This document shows positions 1 to 12,366 of a DNA stretch of 64,000 nt, piece after piece. Within the stretch, counting starts at the first letter, position 1; every line of letters starts with the position of its first letter. The DNA is taken from positions 8,123,000-8,186,999 of the forward strand of contig NC_051098.1 in assembly GCF_901709675.1 (NCBI RefSeq). Reading direction: 5' to 3'. Under the pieces are notes generated by a model. The model was not told the origin of the DNA. It made no database searches and was given only the letters and a program-made list of their open reading frames with translations. The translations under genes and the position numbers were made by a program. Source of the stretch: Syngnathus acus (Eukaryota > Chordata > Actinopteri > Syngnathiformes > Syngnathidae).

Positions 1-2918
1 GTCCCTGGCTTTTTAGGATTGAATGAGAAGAACCAACCAGATGTTCCTGTTGCTGCCCAAAGTTCATCATCGTCAAAGTGAATTTCTCCTGCAACATCCA
101 GTCTTGGACCAAAAGTATGCGCCAACGAGCCACTGGGTCCATCGAATGGATATGAATCACCATGTTCTACATAATGTAAACCAGAACAAAGATATTCAAC
201 ATATAGTACAGTTCCAAGACTGGTGCCGCAAATCCAAACGAAAAGTTTCCCCTTTGAGGTAACCTTTCATTTGAAGAGACAATGACTGTTTTTGTTTTGT
301 CTTGTTGATAAAGCAGTCAGTGAATAACAAAAGTGTAATTCATGTTTGAATTCTCAAACCAAACCCACCCTGAGTGACAAACTCCACCGTGATGTCAGTG
401 TTACGGTTTTGCGAGCAGACAAATGTCAGACCGCTGGCTCGGGCCCAAACGCTGAAAGCAGATTTGAGCAGGGAGTCGACGGTGCTTCGAGGCATGTCTC
501 GGGTGTACCTGCCAATGCTGAAACATGACAAACTCTTAATTGAGTCACCATCAGAATGTGGTCCCATCACAAACAGTTCTGTGGAGTTCAACCGGTTTAA
601 AGATTTCAGTTGTGCACAATCCATCGAGCTTGTCTTCAAGAGGGTCACATCTGAAATCTATCCCTGCCTACAGCCTGGACTGGTCGCCAGACGCAGGAGA
701 TAAACATTCATACCTGTATGGACAATTTAGGACCACAATAAAACTGCAGGTATGTAATGAATGCTCTCATGCAGATTATAAAATTCAGGTTTTGTGTTTA
801 AGTTTTTAAAACGGATGCTTTGAAATTGACTTGGACTCTGTATGTGGTTGGTGCCACTGAACTGAAAAGTTTTTCGGATCTTATTACATATAAAATATTT
901 GTATTGCATATTACGGCCTCCAAAGCGATTATTATATTTCAACACCCTAAAAACAATATGCGGAGCTTTTACTGTAAAGTGACTGTTTATTACAGGACTG
1001 TCATATCATAACGTATGGGTGGTATCAAGGCATTTACTCAATAAAATGTGGAATTATTTTTCTATTTTACCTGTACGTTATGACCTTCTTGTTCCATCGT
1101 GCACCTTGGATGTGACTGCTATACTCAGCAGAATCTGGAACACCGCATCGAGGCTTCCTCATTACCCGTAGTGTGTCCCGATCTAGCCTTCCTGTTACGT
1201 TGAGCCCGAAGAACGTCTGCATGTCTTTCAACTTGGATGCAAAGGATAGGCCGCTCTGCTTCCAGCTTCCTGCAGGTTCCTCTCGCAGATCGTAGTAGTG
1301 CTTAAGGTATTCCTACAGTACATCAAAGCATATTTTCACTCACAGCATCCATCTGATGTCATGTACACTCAAGATGTTTCATTAGGCATACCTGAACAGC
1401 TCTAGAAAAGAAATCTGGGTTTGCAACAATAAAAATAGTAATAATAATAATCAAACACGGTCCAATTACCCAAGTCACATGCTCAGCTGACAACATCATC
1501 CACTAGGGGAGATCTTGCAGTTTAAACAAACTTTGAGCATGCCAATGTCATGAAAGGACCTAACGAGTCTACTGTATTTCTGCTTCTGCAATGTCAAGCA
1601 TATGTATGTCAACTTCAAATGTGCAGATTTAAATGGAAATGATGATTAGCCAGGAAATGGCTACATTCTAGCTCGCAAAGGAGCTCAAAAGTGCAAACGC
1701 CCCTTCTTCATGGGCAAAAATAGACAAAAGACAGAAAACTCCATGCAGGCAGGTAAATCAAACCTTGCGCTTTACTTGGCTCGACACAAAAACAGGACCC
1801 TTAGTGGGTGTGAGGTGACCAAGGGTGGCAATAAATCATACAGACACAAAACAAAGAGTTCCACAACTACCGTATTTCGGGACTATGAGTCGCTCCGGAG
1901 TATAAGTCGCACCAGCCATAAAATGCATAATAAAGAAGAAAAAAACATATGTATGTCGCATTTTTGGGGGAAATTTATTTGACGAAATCCAACACCAAGT
2001 ACAGACATGAATAGGCAACAACAGGTTGAACGATACGGTATGCTAACGTTACATAAACACATAAATGAGGAACTGAGAACGTGTCTGACGTAACATATTA
2101 AGAGTTATTCAAATACCTATAACATAAATAACAAGTTTATCGAACCAGCCGTGTCACTCCAAATCATTAAATCCAACGACATCTTCGTCCTCCCCGTCAC
2201 TTATGAACAACTCCGCTAACCCCGGAAGTATAAGATGCAGCCTTCCTCTTCTACATGGCTTACGTCAGACTCATTGTCAGTTGCAGTTCCAATTATTCTA
2301 CAGGCCTAGAGTGCCCTCGTGCAGCTTAGTGTGAAAAATAACGTGGCATTATATAATGTATTAATAATTTCCCACATACTAAGTCCTAACTATGAAAAAC
2401 ACTGCGACATACAGTCCGGAAAATACGGTAAGTGACTCACTCAGGAAACTAAGCTAAAAAATTTATAACTATATATTGTCTTAATGGTCTGTCAAATTAC
2501 TTCTAGACGTGAAGTGAATTGAGTATGCTGCCTCAACGTGGCGCTTGATCATTTTTGCACCCAAGTCAAAGTACAAATTAGCCAAAATGGCTCGTATCTG
2601 GAAAAAGTTTGGTCGCATCTCAACGCATCGCTGTTTAAATGACATCACCACATTCAGACATACAGGCAATCATGAGTTTTAACAATTTTCTCTTCGGGCA
2701 CCATTGCATGAAAAGTAAATGAATAAGAAATGTGCTTAAGTATGGGAAAAAAATAATTTAGAGAGAACAGTATTTACGTACCTCTTATATTTCACAAAAA
2801 CAATGGTTTTGTTATTGCCAAAAGCAAATTGTAGGGTAAATTTCATACAGTCCTGTCAAGTGCATCTTAACTCCAACTTACTGTGGCCGTTTTCAAGTCA
2901 GCTTGTTCAGTAGGGGAA
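1..2918 (-). CDS. Matrix metalloproteinase, partial second copy of MMP-B (exons 1-4)
   Basis: Seen: exon 4 (38-166), exon 3 (369-517), exon 2 (1071-1312) and the 3' end of exon 1 (2882-2918) of a secreted zinc endopeptidase, with the same splice sites and reading frame as the complete gene at 53589-58200. Exon 2 encodes the cysteine switch PRCGVPD; exon 4 the calcium/structural-zinc segment with [10 protein letters not shown] and HFDDDE. The zinc-binding exon and the hemopexin exons are absent because the window begins inside intron 4; the signal-peptide part of exon 1 falls in the N gap. Position n here corresponds to n+55177 at the left end and n+55184 at the right end. All the differences I found are one- or two-base losses, mostly in homopolymers, within introns. 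Inference: an uncollapsed contig of the same locus rather than a second gene. A very recent real duplication is the alternative. Confidence 0.85.
1870..2428. mobile_element. MITE with inverted ends, in intron 1 of the partial MMP copy
   Basis: Starts CCGTATTTCGGGACTATGAG and ends with the inverse CCGGAAAATACGG, flanked by TA on both sides. It belongs to the same family as the elements at 12106, 23238, 34079 and 57049. The TA flank suggests a Tc1/mariner-type target site; no transposase is encoded. Confidence 0.75.
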
Positions 2919-3418
2919 NNNNNNNNNNNNNNNNNNNNNNNNNNNNNNNNNNNNNNNNNNNNNNNNNNNNNNNNNNNNNNNNNNNNNNNNNNNNNNNNNN
3001 NNNNNNNNNNNNNNNNNNNNNNNNNNNNNNNNNNNNNNNNNNNNNNNNNNNNNNNNNNNNNNNNNNNNNNNNNNNNNNNNNNNNNNNNNNNNNNNNNNNN
3101 NNNNNNNNNNNNNNNNNNNNNNNNNNNNNNNNNNNNNNNNNNNNNNNNNNNNNNNNNNNNNNNNNNNNNNNNNNNNNNNNNNNNNNNNNNNNNNNNNNNN
3201 NNNNNNNNNNNNNNNNNNNNNNNNNNNNNNNNNNNNNNNNNNNNNNNNNNNNNNNNNNNNNNNNNNNNNNNNNNNNNNNNNNNNNNNNNNNNNNNNNNNN
3301 NNNNNNNNNNNNNNNNNNNNNNNNNNNNNNNNNNNNNNNNNNNNNNNNNNNNNNNNNNNNNNNNNNNNNNNNNNNNNNNNNNNNNNNNNNNNNNNNNNNN
3401 NNNNNNNNNNNNNNNNNN
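2919..3418. other. Assembly gap, exactly 500 N
   Basis: A run of exactly 500 undetermined bases, a usual placeholder for a join of unknown size. It truncates exon 1 of the partial MMP copy. The sequence after it (3419 on) does not resemble what follows exon 1 in the complete MMP-B gene, so the two sides are not shown to be contiguous. Confidence 0.97.
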
Positions 3419-5007
3419 TCCTATGACAACTCATGCTTTCATGAGAATTTTGTACAAAACCTGTTCAGAAAAATCACATGCAGCGCTCATAAAGCATATT
3501 TCAGTAAATGTACTTCATTCGCTACCATTTCGTAGCTTTTCATTTAAAAGCAACTCAATAAAATTCAAATCGTAGAATTATTACATAATATCAGGATCAA
3601 GCCTCAGTGGGTTTTCTTACTTCTTCCAGAGATAATCATGGGTTTACATTTTGTCAACAATACCATGAAAGTAAAGTTAAGTATTACATTGATACACATT
3701 TTCTGTTGAAATCAATCCCAGGTAAATGTTTCTCTTAAATATATTGTGCCACACTTTGTTACCTTTTAGTGGAGGAACAATAATGATTGTTGCTTATCTG
3801 ATTGGTTTGTTGAATCATGATATAAATATTTGTTTTAAGTGGATTATTGTTCTACATGAGTGGACAGATTGCCCTGATACCATATCCCACAAACAGCTGT
3901 TCCAATGCCATTATGTGTCTTAGTAAGTGCTGCTGTTTTGCTTAGCAATAGAGTTTAAATGAGCCATGCAGTGATCTTTTTTTTTTTCCAGATAGGAAGA
4001 AGAGTTTTTTTGAAGTTACTGTTTTCAGTTGATGTTAAACTATGAAACTATATAAATATGAAACTATTTGAGAACAAACACAGGATATATAGAAATCATG
4101 AAAAGATTTAATTGCCACAGTTTCATACAATCTAAATGTCCTATTCTCTCGAGACCATAATATTTATATGACAGCAATACACATCTAGACTGAATGGTGA
4201 GTTATTGCGCGAGTGCTTGAGAGCTTGTAAATGGTAGTAAACACCCATCTCTCTCATACGTGCACACACAAACACACACACTTGGAAGGTGTTTCTTTTA
4301 ACAAACGAAGGCCCTGCAGCAGTCAATAAAAAGGTAATTAAAAAGCTTCTCTTACCGCAGGACCTAAAACACCCATTAAAAATAAGAATTATAAAGCAAC
4401 AATGCAGATTGTTGAATCCACACGGTATTGGTGCAATATTTCTTCAATGGCATCATTCCCCACTTGTATAAAATGCTAACTTGAAATCGAGCTGAGTTAG
4501 CATCACACGAGCGGGGCTTTCTTAGGGCTATACTTGATGTATTCGAATGGATTGCGGCGCTAGTTTAAAGGAATTATTCATATCAACTCTGCTCAACCTC
4601 ACTAAGTTAAAATATCTGGGCTAAGAATAAGATAGAATAGCGGAAATTTAACAAAACAACAAAACATTCTCATTATCAACATGCATATTCCCCAAATTCC
4701 AGTAGATGCCTGCAGGGAACTCGTACAGGCATTCTGTTCTTTGCCTAATCAAAGTCATTAAGGATGAACATAATATTTTTGCATGGTTTTGTACAAAACA
4801 ATGTATTCTGGGTCAAATATTTTAGTACTACACAGACAAGAGTAACTCAACTATAAGATTTCTGCAGATGGATAGATATACATATGCAGACGGTTTCATT
4901 CATTTGGATCAAGAAAATAAAGATACAAGAACAGCAAAGTCTACAACAATTATTTTATGTTTTTGTGTCTACTCTTAATATCTATTTTTGGCTTCTATTA
5001 TTTAGCT
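3419..5007. other. Non-coding stretch, no gene seen
   Basis: AT-rich sequence with short ORFs only, a short CA-rich tract near 4264-4280 and no recognisable exon or repeat family. The flanking gap makes its true neighbours uncertain. Confidence 0.6.
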
Positions 5008-5090
5008 AATTGGCAGTAGTGCACTAGCTGGAGCCTATCCCAGCTGGCTTTGAGGCAAGAGGTGAGACTGGTTGCCAGCCAAAGACAGCA
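5008..5090 (-). repeat. Degenerate fish interspersed repeat
   Basis: Contains GGAGCCTATCCCAGCTGGCT, a phrase I recognise from a very common teleost repeat whose other end is ATGGATGG. Strongly eroded. Related pieces lie at 8521, 13625, 31005 and 38841. Confidence 0.55.
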
Positions 5091-5220
5091 ATCCAAACTA
5101 CAATCACAAGATTAAATATTGCATAATGTATATCAGCTTTTAAACTCATTTTGTCCAACAAATGCTCAACTGAGACTTGATAAGCATACAGTAAAATGAA
5201 CGGGTGGATAGACGGACAGA

Positions 5221-5760
5221 TTGATGTCACGGATTGGAATGGAGCAGGGCGACCAAATGCAGCTTGGACCAGGGTTTATTGAAGGGAAAAGGTAGTTGGA
5301 AGGTAGGATAAGGGGAACAAGCCAACAGAACCGGCAACCTGACATAACTTAACGGGACTGACCGACAAGGCTGGCAAACAAAACAGAACTGACAGAAACG
5401 TGAAACAAGAACCGGCAAACTAACATAACTTAATGGCCAAATATCAACAGGACTGACCGACAAGGCTGGCAAACAAAAACAGAACTGACAGAGATGTGAG
5501 ACAAGAACCGGCAAACTGACATAACTAAACGGCCTAACAAATATCAACAGGACTGACCGACAGGGCTGGCAAACAAAAACAGAACTGACAGAGACGTGAG
5601 ACAAGAAATAATCCAGCAGGGAGTGAGGGGCAGACAGGATTTAAATACACGGCAGGTAACGAGAGGCAAGTGAGGGTGATTTCACTGATTGTGAGGTGAC
5701 ACAGGAGGGGAGGGGCGACGCGAACAGAAACCATGGCAACCGGGGACGAGACGTGACAGA
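5221..5760. repeat. Composite repeat containing a ~97-bp minisatellite (3 units)
   Basis: Three tandem units of about 90-100 bp (roughly 5318-5406, 5407-5503, 5504-5603) share AAGAACCGGCAAACTGACAT and GACTGACCGACAAGGCTGGC with a few substitutions and one extra block in units 2 and 3. The units sit inside a longer unit that begins near TGTCACGGATTGGAATGG and ends near GACGAGACGTGACA, so the ends are roughly inverse (TGTCACG/CGTGACA). The long minus-strand ORFs here are products of the repeat, not genes. Confidence 0.7.
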
Positions 5761-8520
5761 TGGATGAATATTCATATTGGCATTCAGACACTTACTTGCA
5801 TGACCTGCATTGGGTTCTTCGGAACCTAGCATCTCTTACTAAGAAACTGAAAAAGTTACAAAAGAGCAGTAAAGGAGGACAGTTCCCCAACTTATTCCAA
5901 TGTGACGTCTTTAAACACCCTCTGTGCTGTGTAAACAGTGAACATCCCGCAGGTCAGCCGAGTGAAACGCCTTCTTTAGCGTGTTGAAATCCTGCTGTGC
6001 TTCTTGTCTCACTCGACTGCTTTGTCTTATTGGAATCAATGGGAAACGAAAGTTGGCTCACTCACTCCATTAATTTGGTATCATGAAACTACCACAACGT
6101 GAACCCTCCCTCACCCCCTTGCCCTCTCAACATAATATAAATCAAATTAAGCCACAGCCAATTGACTTTGGCCATAGGATAGGCCTTTAGTGGAAGGATA
6201 TGTACCTGACCTGCAAAGTGACAATTCCCTGCCCTTTGGCATCATTGGTTGCATACCAACCAGCACCACACACTAATATTTCAGTGTGCACACAACAATA
6301 ATGATATTAGTTTTCATGGTGGTATGCAGCATTACAGACAAATACTATATGCATGCAGACATGCTGCAGGCAGTGTCACTTAAAACAGCCTCCATTCTTT
6401 GGTGTAGTCAGTGGCATTTTTTACCACTAAAGTCAGACCAACAAAACTACACCAAGCTCACTCACTGTCTGATGTGCATCCTTTAATACACATTTCTTGG
6501 TCCAACAGAATTCGGAATTCAACAGAATTGCGAAGAATTTGTCATTTGTCACCTGTTGGATCTGTTTTGTGTTTGTTTCTGACAATTTCTTAGTTAATAA
6601 AGACTCGTCAATCTATCTGTCGTTCAGTTAACTGCTGAGCCCAATCAAACTTGCAGACTAAAATTTTTTAGTCCATTTTTTAGTTTTAGGATTTTGATGT
6701 GTGATCACTCCACAAAGTTGGGTGAGTGCATGTTCATGATTCAGGGACATAAACTTATTTCTTCTGTCCAGTCTGCCTTCTTGCCATTTCACAGCATTTC
6801 CACCTCAGTAATTTTTATTTAGCTTTAAACTCCAGTTTGACTTGACATAAATAAATGTGCTAGGATAAATAATGGCAGACACCTCCAATGCAGCTACTGT
6901 TGAATAAGTAAATGCCCTGACCACTCTTGACACCATCATCAACTGCAATAATAATAATAATTGTCCAAACGGCGCCATGAATACTTTCACAATCAGGGAC
7001 ACGCGCTGTTCTCTTGTCAACATGGCAGAAAAAGCAGTGGCCATGAAACCAAATGTTCCATACTGCAATGTACCCGAACACCTGAGCATGGACTCGCATG
7101 AATATGGAACAGCTCAATAGACTTTGTGCAACAAAAGTCTGCAATAACAGCTTTAGGTTAATTTGGGAGAATTAGGTTGGTGCATTTAAAGCACCTTTGT
7201 GAGGCATAAACAACTGTAATCAAAAGCTAATAGCTCATAAAGCAAGTTAATTATTGAAGATGATTCAATTTTAGCATAATGCAACCTAAACTCAGCCATT
7301 GAAGAAAATAAATGAGCTGATTCAGTTCGGATAAAGATACCAATGGACTTTGGGCAAAAGGTGGACTGGACTAGTCACCAGTCAATTTCTGAACACATTT
7401 AGATATATAGAAACCTGTCACACTGCCATTCAGTGAGAATTTATCACACGCTACTTTTGCAGAAGTCAGGCAAGAGAACCACTTCATCTATTTACTGAGT
7501 ACTTACATTGCCTTGAAAAGATATTCCTTCTCCTTGAACCTTTTCACATTTAAGATTTTATGTTATAGTGACATGGAACAAAATGCTAAGCTGTTTTTTT
7601 TTTATCAATATTTTATTTTAAGTGAAGATATATCTAGACTGACCATTGCCACTCCACAAAAAAAATAGCAAAGCAGTCAACTTTGCTAAACTGTGACAAT
7701 CCAAGTAAATTACATGAATTTGTGAGCAACAGACTGGAAATTGAAGAGAGGTACTTTCAGATAGAATATGCCCATCTCAGTTATGTTGTACTCCTCAGGA
7801 GTTCTTATTTCAGCCTCCCATCAGTGTTTACTCATCAATGAAAGCAAGCTGAGCCTCTTTACATTTTATTAGGGGTTTATTTTACTTTATTTTGTTTTTA
7901 CAAGTCTGTCATCTAGAGAGATGTTTAGAGGACCATGACTGATGTTGACTGTCAGTGTGGTTTTACAAATTAATCTGAGTGCCTGTGCTCTAATTAGGGA
8001 GGAAAATAAACAACTTTGATGTAGTGGGTTTTTAGTAATGTCTGCTATGTATAAAATGTATAAATAAGTGAACAAAATCTGCTGTTGTTTTATCATTCCC
8101 CACATCTGGAGGTAAAGAGGATCATTGTGTATGTGCTGTGTTAGCAAGGTTTTTTTTTTTTGCACCCAACATGTAACGATAGAGGAAATTGTCTGTTTTT
8201 TGTTTGGCCTGCCAAGTTCAATACCTTTACCAATCACTAACCAACAGCAAATTTACAGGATGAGTCATTTGTGTTTGCTTTATCCTCCGGAATGAAAGGT
8301 TTTCTTTGACAAGCTCACTATTTCTATTGATAAAGCTTAACTCATGAGACGCTTACAATCTTGAGTTGACCTTCCTATTCCAAGTTTCTTCACCACACAT
8401 ACCATGTTGTCATCTCACTCATGTCATCACAATGCATGACTCAACTCTTATCACAAAGACAAACATTGTGTGTCCGAAAAAAGACAGCAAAATAAGAAGG
8501 TACAGTGAATTGTGTATACA
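5761..8520. other. Non-coding stretch, no gene seen
   Basis: No ORF shows a recognisable domain, and I see no splice-bounded exon. A/T homopolymers and AT-rich segments dominate. Nothing else supported. Confidence 0.5.
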
Positions 8521-8625
8521 GTCTTTTCCATCCATCCATTTTCTAAAGTACCGAAGTCTATCCTAGCTGACTTTGGGCGAGACGCATTGTCAACCCAGGA
8601 GTAGTGGCCGGCCAAATGAAGAGCA
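8521..8625 (-). repeat. Degenerate fish interspersed repeat (ATCCATCC end)
   Basis: Begins CCATCCATCCATTTTCTAAA and continues with a diverged form of the common teleost repeat (CTATCCTAGCTGACTTTGGG, then a CAACCCAGG segment). The orientation is the reverse of the copies upstream of the siae units. Confidence 0.6.
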
Positions 8626-10689
8626 CATATATAGAGAGAGACCAACAATCATCTCCAATGTGCTTAATGTGCAGTTTTTTTATTTTTTTGGAATGTGAGA
8701 GGAAGCCACAGTAAACCCACACAACGTCAAGTAGAACATACAAACTCTACACGAGAGGGCTGAAGGGTGGAATCAAGTGGCGCAAATTTCTGAAGTGTAA
8801 AATAGATACTGGTAATCGTACATCCCACCGTGCTGCCAAATTGTTATATTTGTACAATGTTATTGTATTTATTTAATTTGGCTATTTGTGGAAACAATCA
8901 CATGAAGCGGACAAAAATGTTCTCTGTCCACGTCTAACATCTCTGCGGGAGCACGGCAAAGTATTTAATGGAACATTTAAAAGCAATATAAGGTGTAAAA
9001 GAACTTTTTATTAAATACCTGGCACAGGTTCAAAAGGCAATTTTTGCTTACATATGAATTATCATAAAAGTGCTGGCTTTCAGCTCAAAGAAAGGTTACT
9101 GGCGCCGTTACTGCCATATGTACAATGTTCACTCATCATAAGCTCCTCTGGCTTTGAACTTCATAAACGCCTATGCGAAGGGATGAATATACTATAATTC
9201 AGTTGCGCCATTTAATAAAGCTTCACAGGACACAAGAAACCATCTTAGCATTCAAATTAACGTCTCATTCAAAAAGAATAAAGCATGAATGTTGTACAAC
9301 AGCAGTTATATTTCCAAGCCAGATGTTTGTGCAGCTGTTGATAACCTGAGAGGAATTATGATGAAGCCATCTGTTGAGTCATTTTACGCAAACACTTGCC
9401 GGACACGTCAATAGGTACACTAATCACATTATTATAAGGGGTGTACGTTTTACACGTCCATATTCCAAAATATTCCACTTGATGGATGGGTATTGATTTA
9501 GGATGAGTCAAAAAATATGCAAAAATGTCAAGGAAAAAACTCCAGCCAAGAGGATGCTTGTGCCTTGAAAATCAGATCAGAGCCGGTCTCACACTGTGAT
9601 TTGCATTATCATTTGGCACAGGCAGGGCGCTTGATTTGTTTGAGACCTCATGGTGTGTTTTACCATGATTGCAACAGTATGGACATGAATGCACACAACA
9701 GTCCTTCGTGCATGACCCCCCCCCCCCTGCCACCCATGCAATTTGTGCAACTGTGTTGGGCATTTACACATAATGATCACTCAATTATAATAATGCAATC
9801 TAGTATGTTCTACAGAAAACATTATTCGTGTTCTGAAACAATTGTCCAGTTAGTGGATGCTGCACTGCATAAGAAAAGGGCACAGGCTAAATTAATGAGT
9901 TTTCCTGGCCAGTCAGCAGTTTGGGAATGTGCTATCATTGCACATTAGATTGATCCAAACAAGCACTTAATACATTGCTTTCTGGCCCAAAGCGCACAGG
10001 CGTTCCGTGGATGTAAAGCGACAAAGAAATCAATTGGTTTGATTGAGAACAGAGCAGCGGGGCAGAGGGTGATCCGATTGCAGCTGATGACGATTGGCTC
10101 CGTAGTAATTAAGTTTTGATATGACGACCCAGAGGAAATTGGTGAGCAGCTCAATATCCAATCTAATCAGTATCACAAAGCTCTATTCGAAAGGAGCAAT
10201 TTCTTAAAAAGCATCCATTTCTTAAAGCCAATCTTTATGAAAAATATTTGAAAGACTGTGGGGAGGGTTGGGATGCCCAAGTTACCTTTTGTTGATGCAG
10301 CCTTCAGTGAATGAGATGACTTCCATTAGAGTCACCCTCGCGTTGGAAGCTTTTGCTCAGAGTCACGTAAGTGAAACAAATAGATTGGTTTCGATTAGAT
10401 GTGCTTCAGATGGAAAATGTGGCTCTAATTAAAATGTTTGCGCGACTCAATTAGTTTTTGTTCATGCTGCTGTAAGCAGGAAAACAAATAAGGTTGTGAT
10501 TTGGAGCTAGGTGTACTGTCTGCTCATCACTAATTGTGTATTTTGGCTGTTGTGTTATTGTATGTTGATAAATCTCATGAAACACCATTGAGAGCAGATT
10601 AACATAATCTGGCATTTTCACGATTGTTTGAGCAAAAAAAGAGGGCATTCTCAGGTTACGCCAGAGTTTCATTCCTAAAGCGACAGAAT
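8626..10689. other. Non-coding stretch, no gene seen
   Basis: No supported exon. A poly-C run lies at about 9717-9727. The segment 10040-10450 is rich in ATTA/TAAT motifs with relatively balanced composition; this could reflect a conserved non-coding element but cannot be shown without alignment. Confidence 0.45.
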
Positions 10690-11389
10690 CACACGGTTTT
10701 ACACCCCACATGCCAAACATGGACGGGCCACCTAGTATGTGGCTCTGACATAGTTGAAGCAAACCACTTGACAACAACATATTTCTCCGACACCATAACT
10801 ATCAGTGGTTTCAATATTGTCAATGTGTACAAGCCCCCTAGTGCCAAATGGGATCTGCAGGTCCTACTCCCGCAAAGTCTATTGGAAGAAATGCAGTGAA
10901 ACGCTGGATAAGAGTGTTTTCACCATCCCACTCCGCACGTCTGTACGTCCCATTCCTGGACGAAGAAAGCGCCGCACTCCTACAAGCCTACAAAACATCA
11001 GGGGACCCTGATCTTATTGAATCGCTAACTACAGCTCGGCAAAGGAAATGGGAGGAGACAGTAGCTGACCTGAACTTTACACATTCTAGCAGGAAATGCT
11101 GGAGCCTCATCCGCCGTCTAGGAGCTGCACAAAAGCCCCCCAGCCAAAACCGAGCATCCGTCACACCCAATCAAGTTGCATCTCACCTACTGGCTATTGC
11201 AAAAGTAACTCAAGACAAACCCACCAGAAGAGCAGTCTCATCTGAGCTAAAGAAACACCAACAAGTGCAAGAGAGGATAGAATTCCCGAGCCTTTTGAGG
11301 TTGCTGAACTGGGGAAAGTCCTGCAGGGCCTGAAATGTGGAAAGGCAGCAGGATATGACAACATCTCTCCAGAGTTCATGAAATACCAG
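10690..11389 (+). mobile_element. LINE retrotransposon fragment (endonuclease end to RT start), decayed
   Basis: Translated in shifting frames, the stretch resembles a non-LTR retrotransposon ORF2. Around 10780-10870 it reads ITISGFNIVNVYKPPSAKWD, typical of the end of an apurinic-type endonuclease. Around 10848-11300 there is a linker with WEETVADLNF and RKCWSLIRRLG. At 11310-11385 it reads LKCGKAAGYDNISPEFMK, the entry motif of the reverse transcriptase domain. The pieces lie in different frames and the rest of the RT is missing, so it is a dead fragment. It stops at a hAT-like fragment near 11390. I place it with jockey-like LINEs only loosely. Confidence 0.7.
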
Positions 11390-11477
11390 AAATTCGATGC
11401 ACAATTTGTCTTCGCGGGCCACAGAAAATGATGTGGCGGGCTGTATCTGGCCCCCGGGCCTTGAGTTTGACACTTGT
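11390..11477 (-). mobile_element. hAT-type non-autonomous element fragment
   Basis: The sequence (CACAATTTGTCTTCGCGGGC through CCTTGAGTTTGACACTTGTG) is the reverse complement of the left part of the complete element at 30529-30859, with some divergence. Only one end is present. Confidence 0.7.
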
Positions 11478-12105
11478 GATGTAAGGGGACAAATTCAAAT
11501 TGGCATACCTAATGAGTAAACTAAAGCGGACGTGCAGTTTTAAGAGTGAGGGAGATTAGCGATGGAAAAAGTTTGAACGGATTGCTGTGTTTTGTTACAG
11601 AAAAAAATGGATAAAAGTAAGGAATTCCGCATTTCTTATACCCTAGAACAAATACCTGGGTAAAAACTGAGATTTTTATCTAGAGGAGAGGACCTTTCTG
11701 ACAAAAAGCTGACAGTGCCCTTTTGATGCAGTGCATAATGTAAGAGCAGATGGCATTTGGGGAAGTTAAACTAGCTGAGGTGAATGCATGAATGCCCTCG
11801 GAAAAGAGTGAGGCAAAAGGCAGATGTTCCACCTCCGTGGCCTCCAATGTTTTCCTCTGGGAGAAAGCATTCTGCTGTGCACCATGCACATGGACACATT
11901 TCCATACACTGAAGCTACGCTAATTGACATTTGTGCATCGATGGTGATTAAGTGGAAAGTGTTTACAAAATTCTGTGAACTGTATTCCCTGGGAGGTCTA
12001 CAATTAGCATACAAACTGAAAGACAATATCCATTTTGCATCCACTGTGCAGTATGTAGAGTGAAGGGCTTTAACACTTACTAAGTGAGGAGGACTTTATT
12101 ATGTA
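11478..12105. other. Non-coding stretch, no gene seen
   Basis: Short overlapping ORFs on both strands without recognisable domain or splice context. Nothing further supported. Confidence 0.45.
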
Positions 12106-12366
12106 CCATAATTTCTGGACTATAAGCCACACCCAAATATAAGCCGCACCAGCTAAAATGAGGGGGAAATCCTGTTTTGTTCATATATAAGACACACTGG
12201 ACTATAAGACACTGGTGTGTTAATGTTTAATGTCCATATATAAGAGAATATGCACAAATCATTCAATATCATAAAAATCGTGAAAAATCCATAGATAAGA
12301 CACACTATAAGATGCAGGTATCAAAGCTTGCGCAAAAAGTAGCAGCTTATAGTCTGGAAAATACGG
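12106..12366. mobile_element. MITE of the ...GGACTATAAG... family
   Basis: Begins CCATAATTTCTGGACTATAA and ends GCTTATAGTCTGGAAAATAC followed by GG, with TA on each side. Internal sequence contains degenerate repeats of the terminal phrase (TATAAGACACACT). Non-coding; same family as 23238-23632. Confidence 0.75.

Noticed and set aside
1710-1982. 90-codon plus-strand ORF (also at 56889-57161)
   Set aside because: Lies in intron 1 of the MMP and overlaps a MITE; present twice only because the region is repeated.
1-2918. A fourth, independent MMP gene
   Set aside because: Intron sequence is essentially identical to MMP-B apart from small, mostly homopolymer, length differences, and the copy ends at a 500-N gap.
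5318-5603. Regularly spaced repeats as a CRISPR array
   Set aside because: Vertebrate nuclear context, no direct repeat/spacer alternation and no cas genes; it is a minisatellite.
5227-5791. Long minus-strand ORFs with repeated LPALSVSPVDI-like segments
   Set aside because: They arise from the ~97-bp tandem units; no start context, domain or splice evidence.
6805-7144. Two overlapping 94-codon minus-strand ORFs
   Set aside because: Overlapping frames of low-complexity sequence (GTTGTTATTATTATTA region); no family resemblance.
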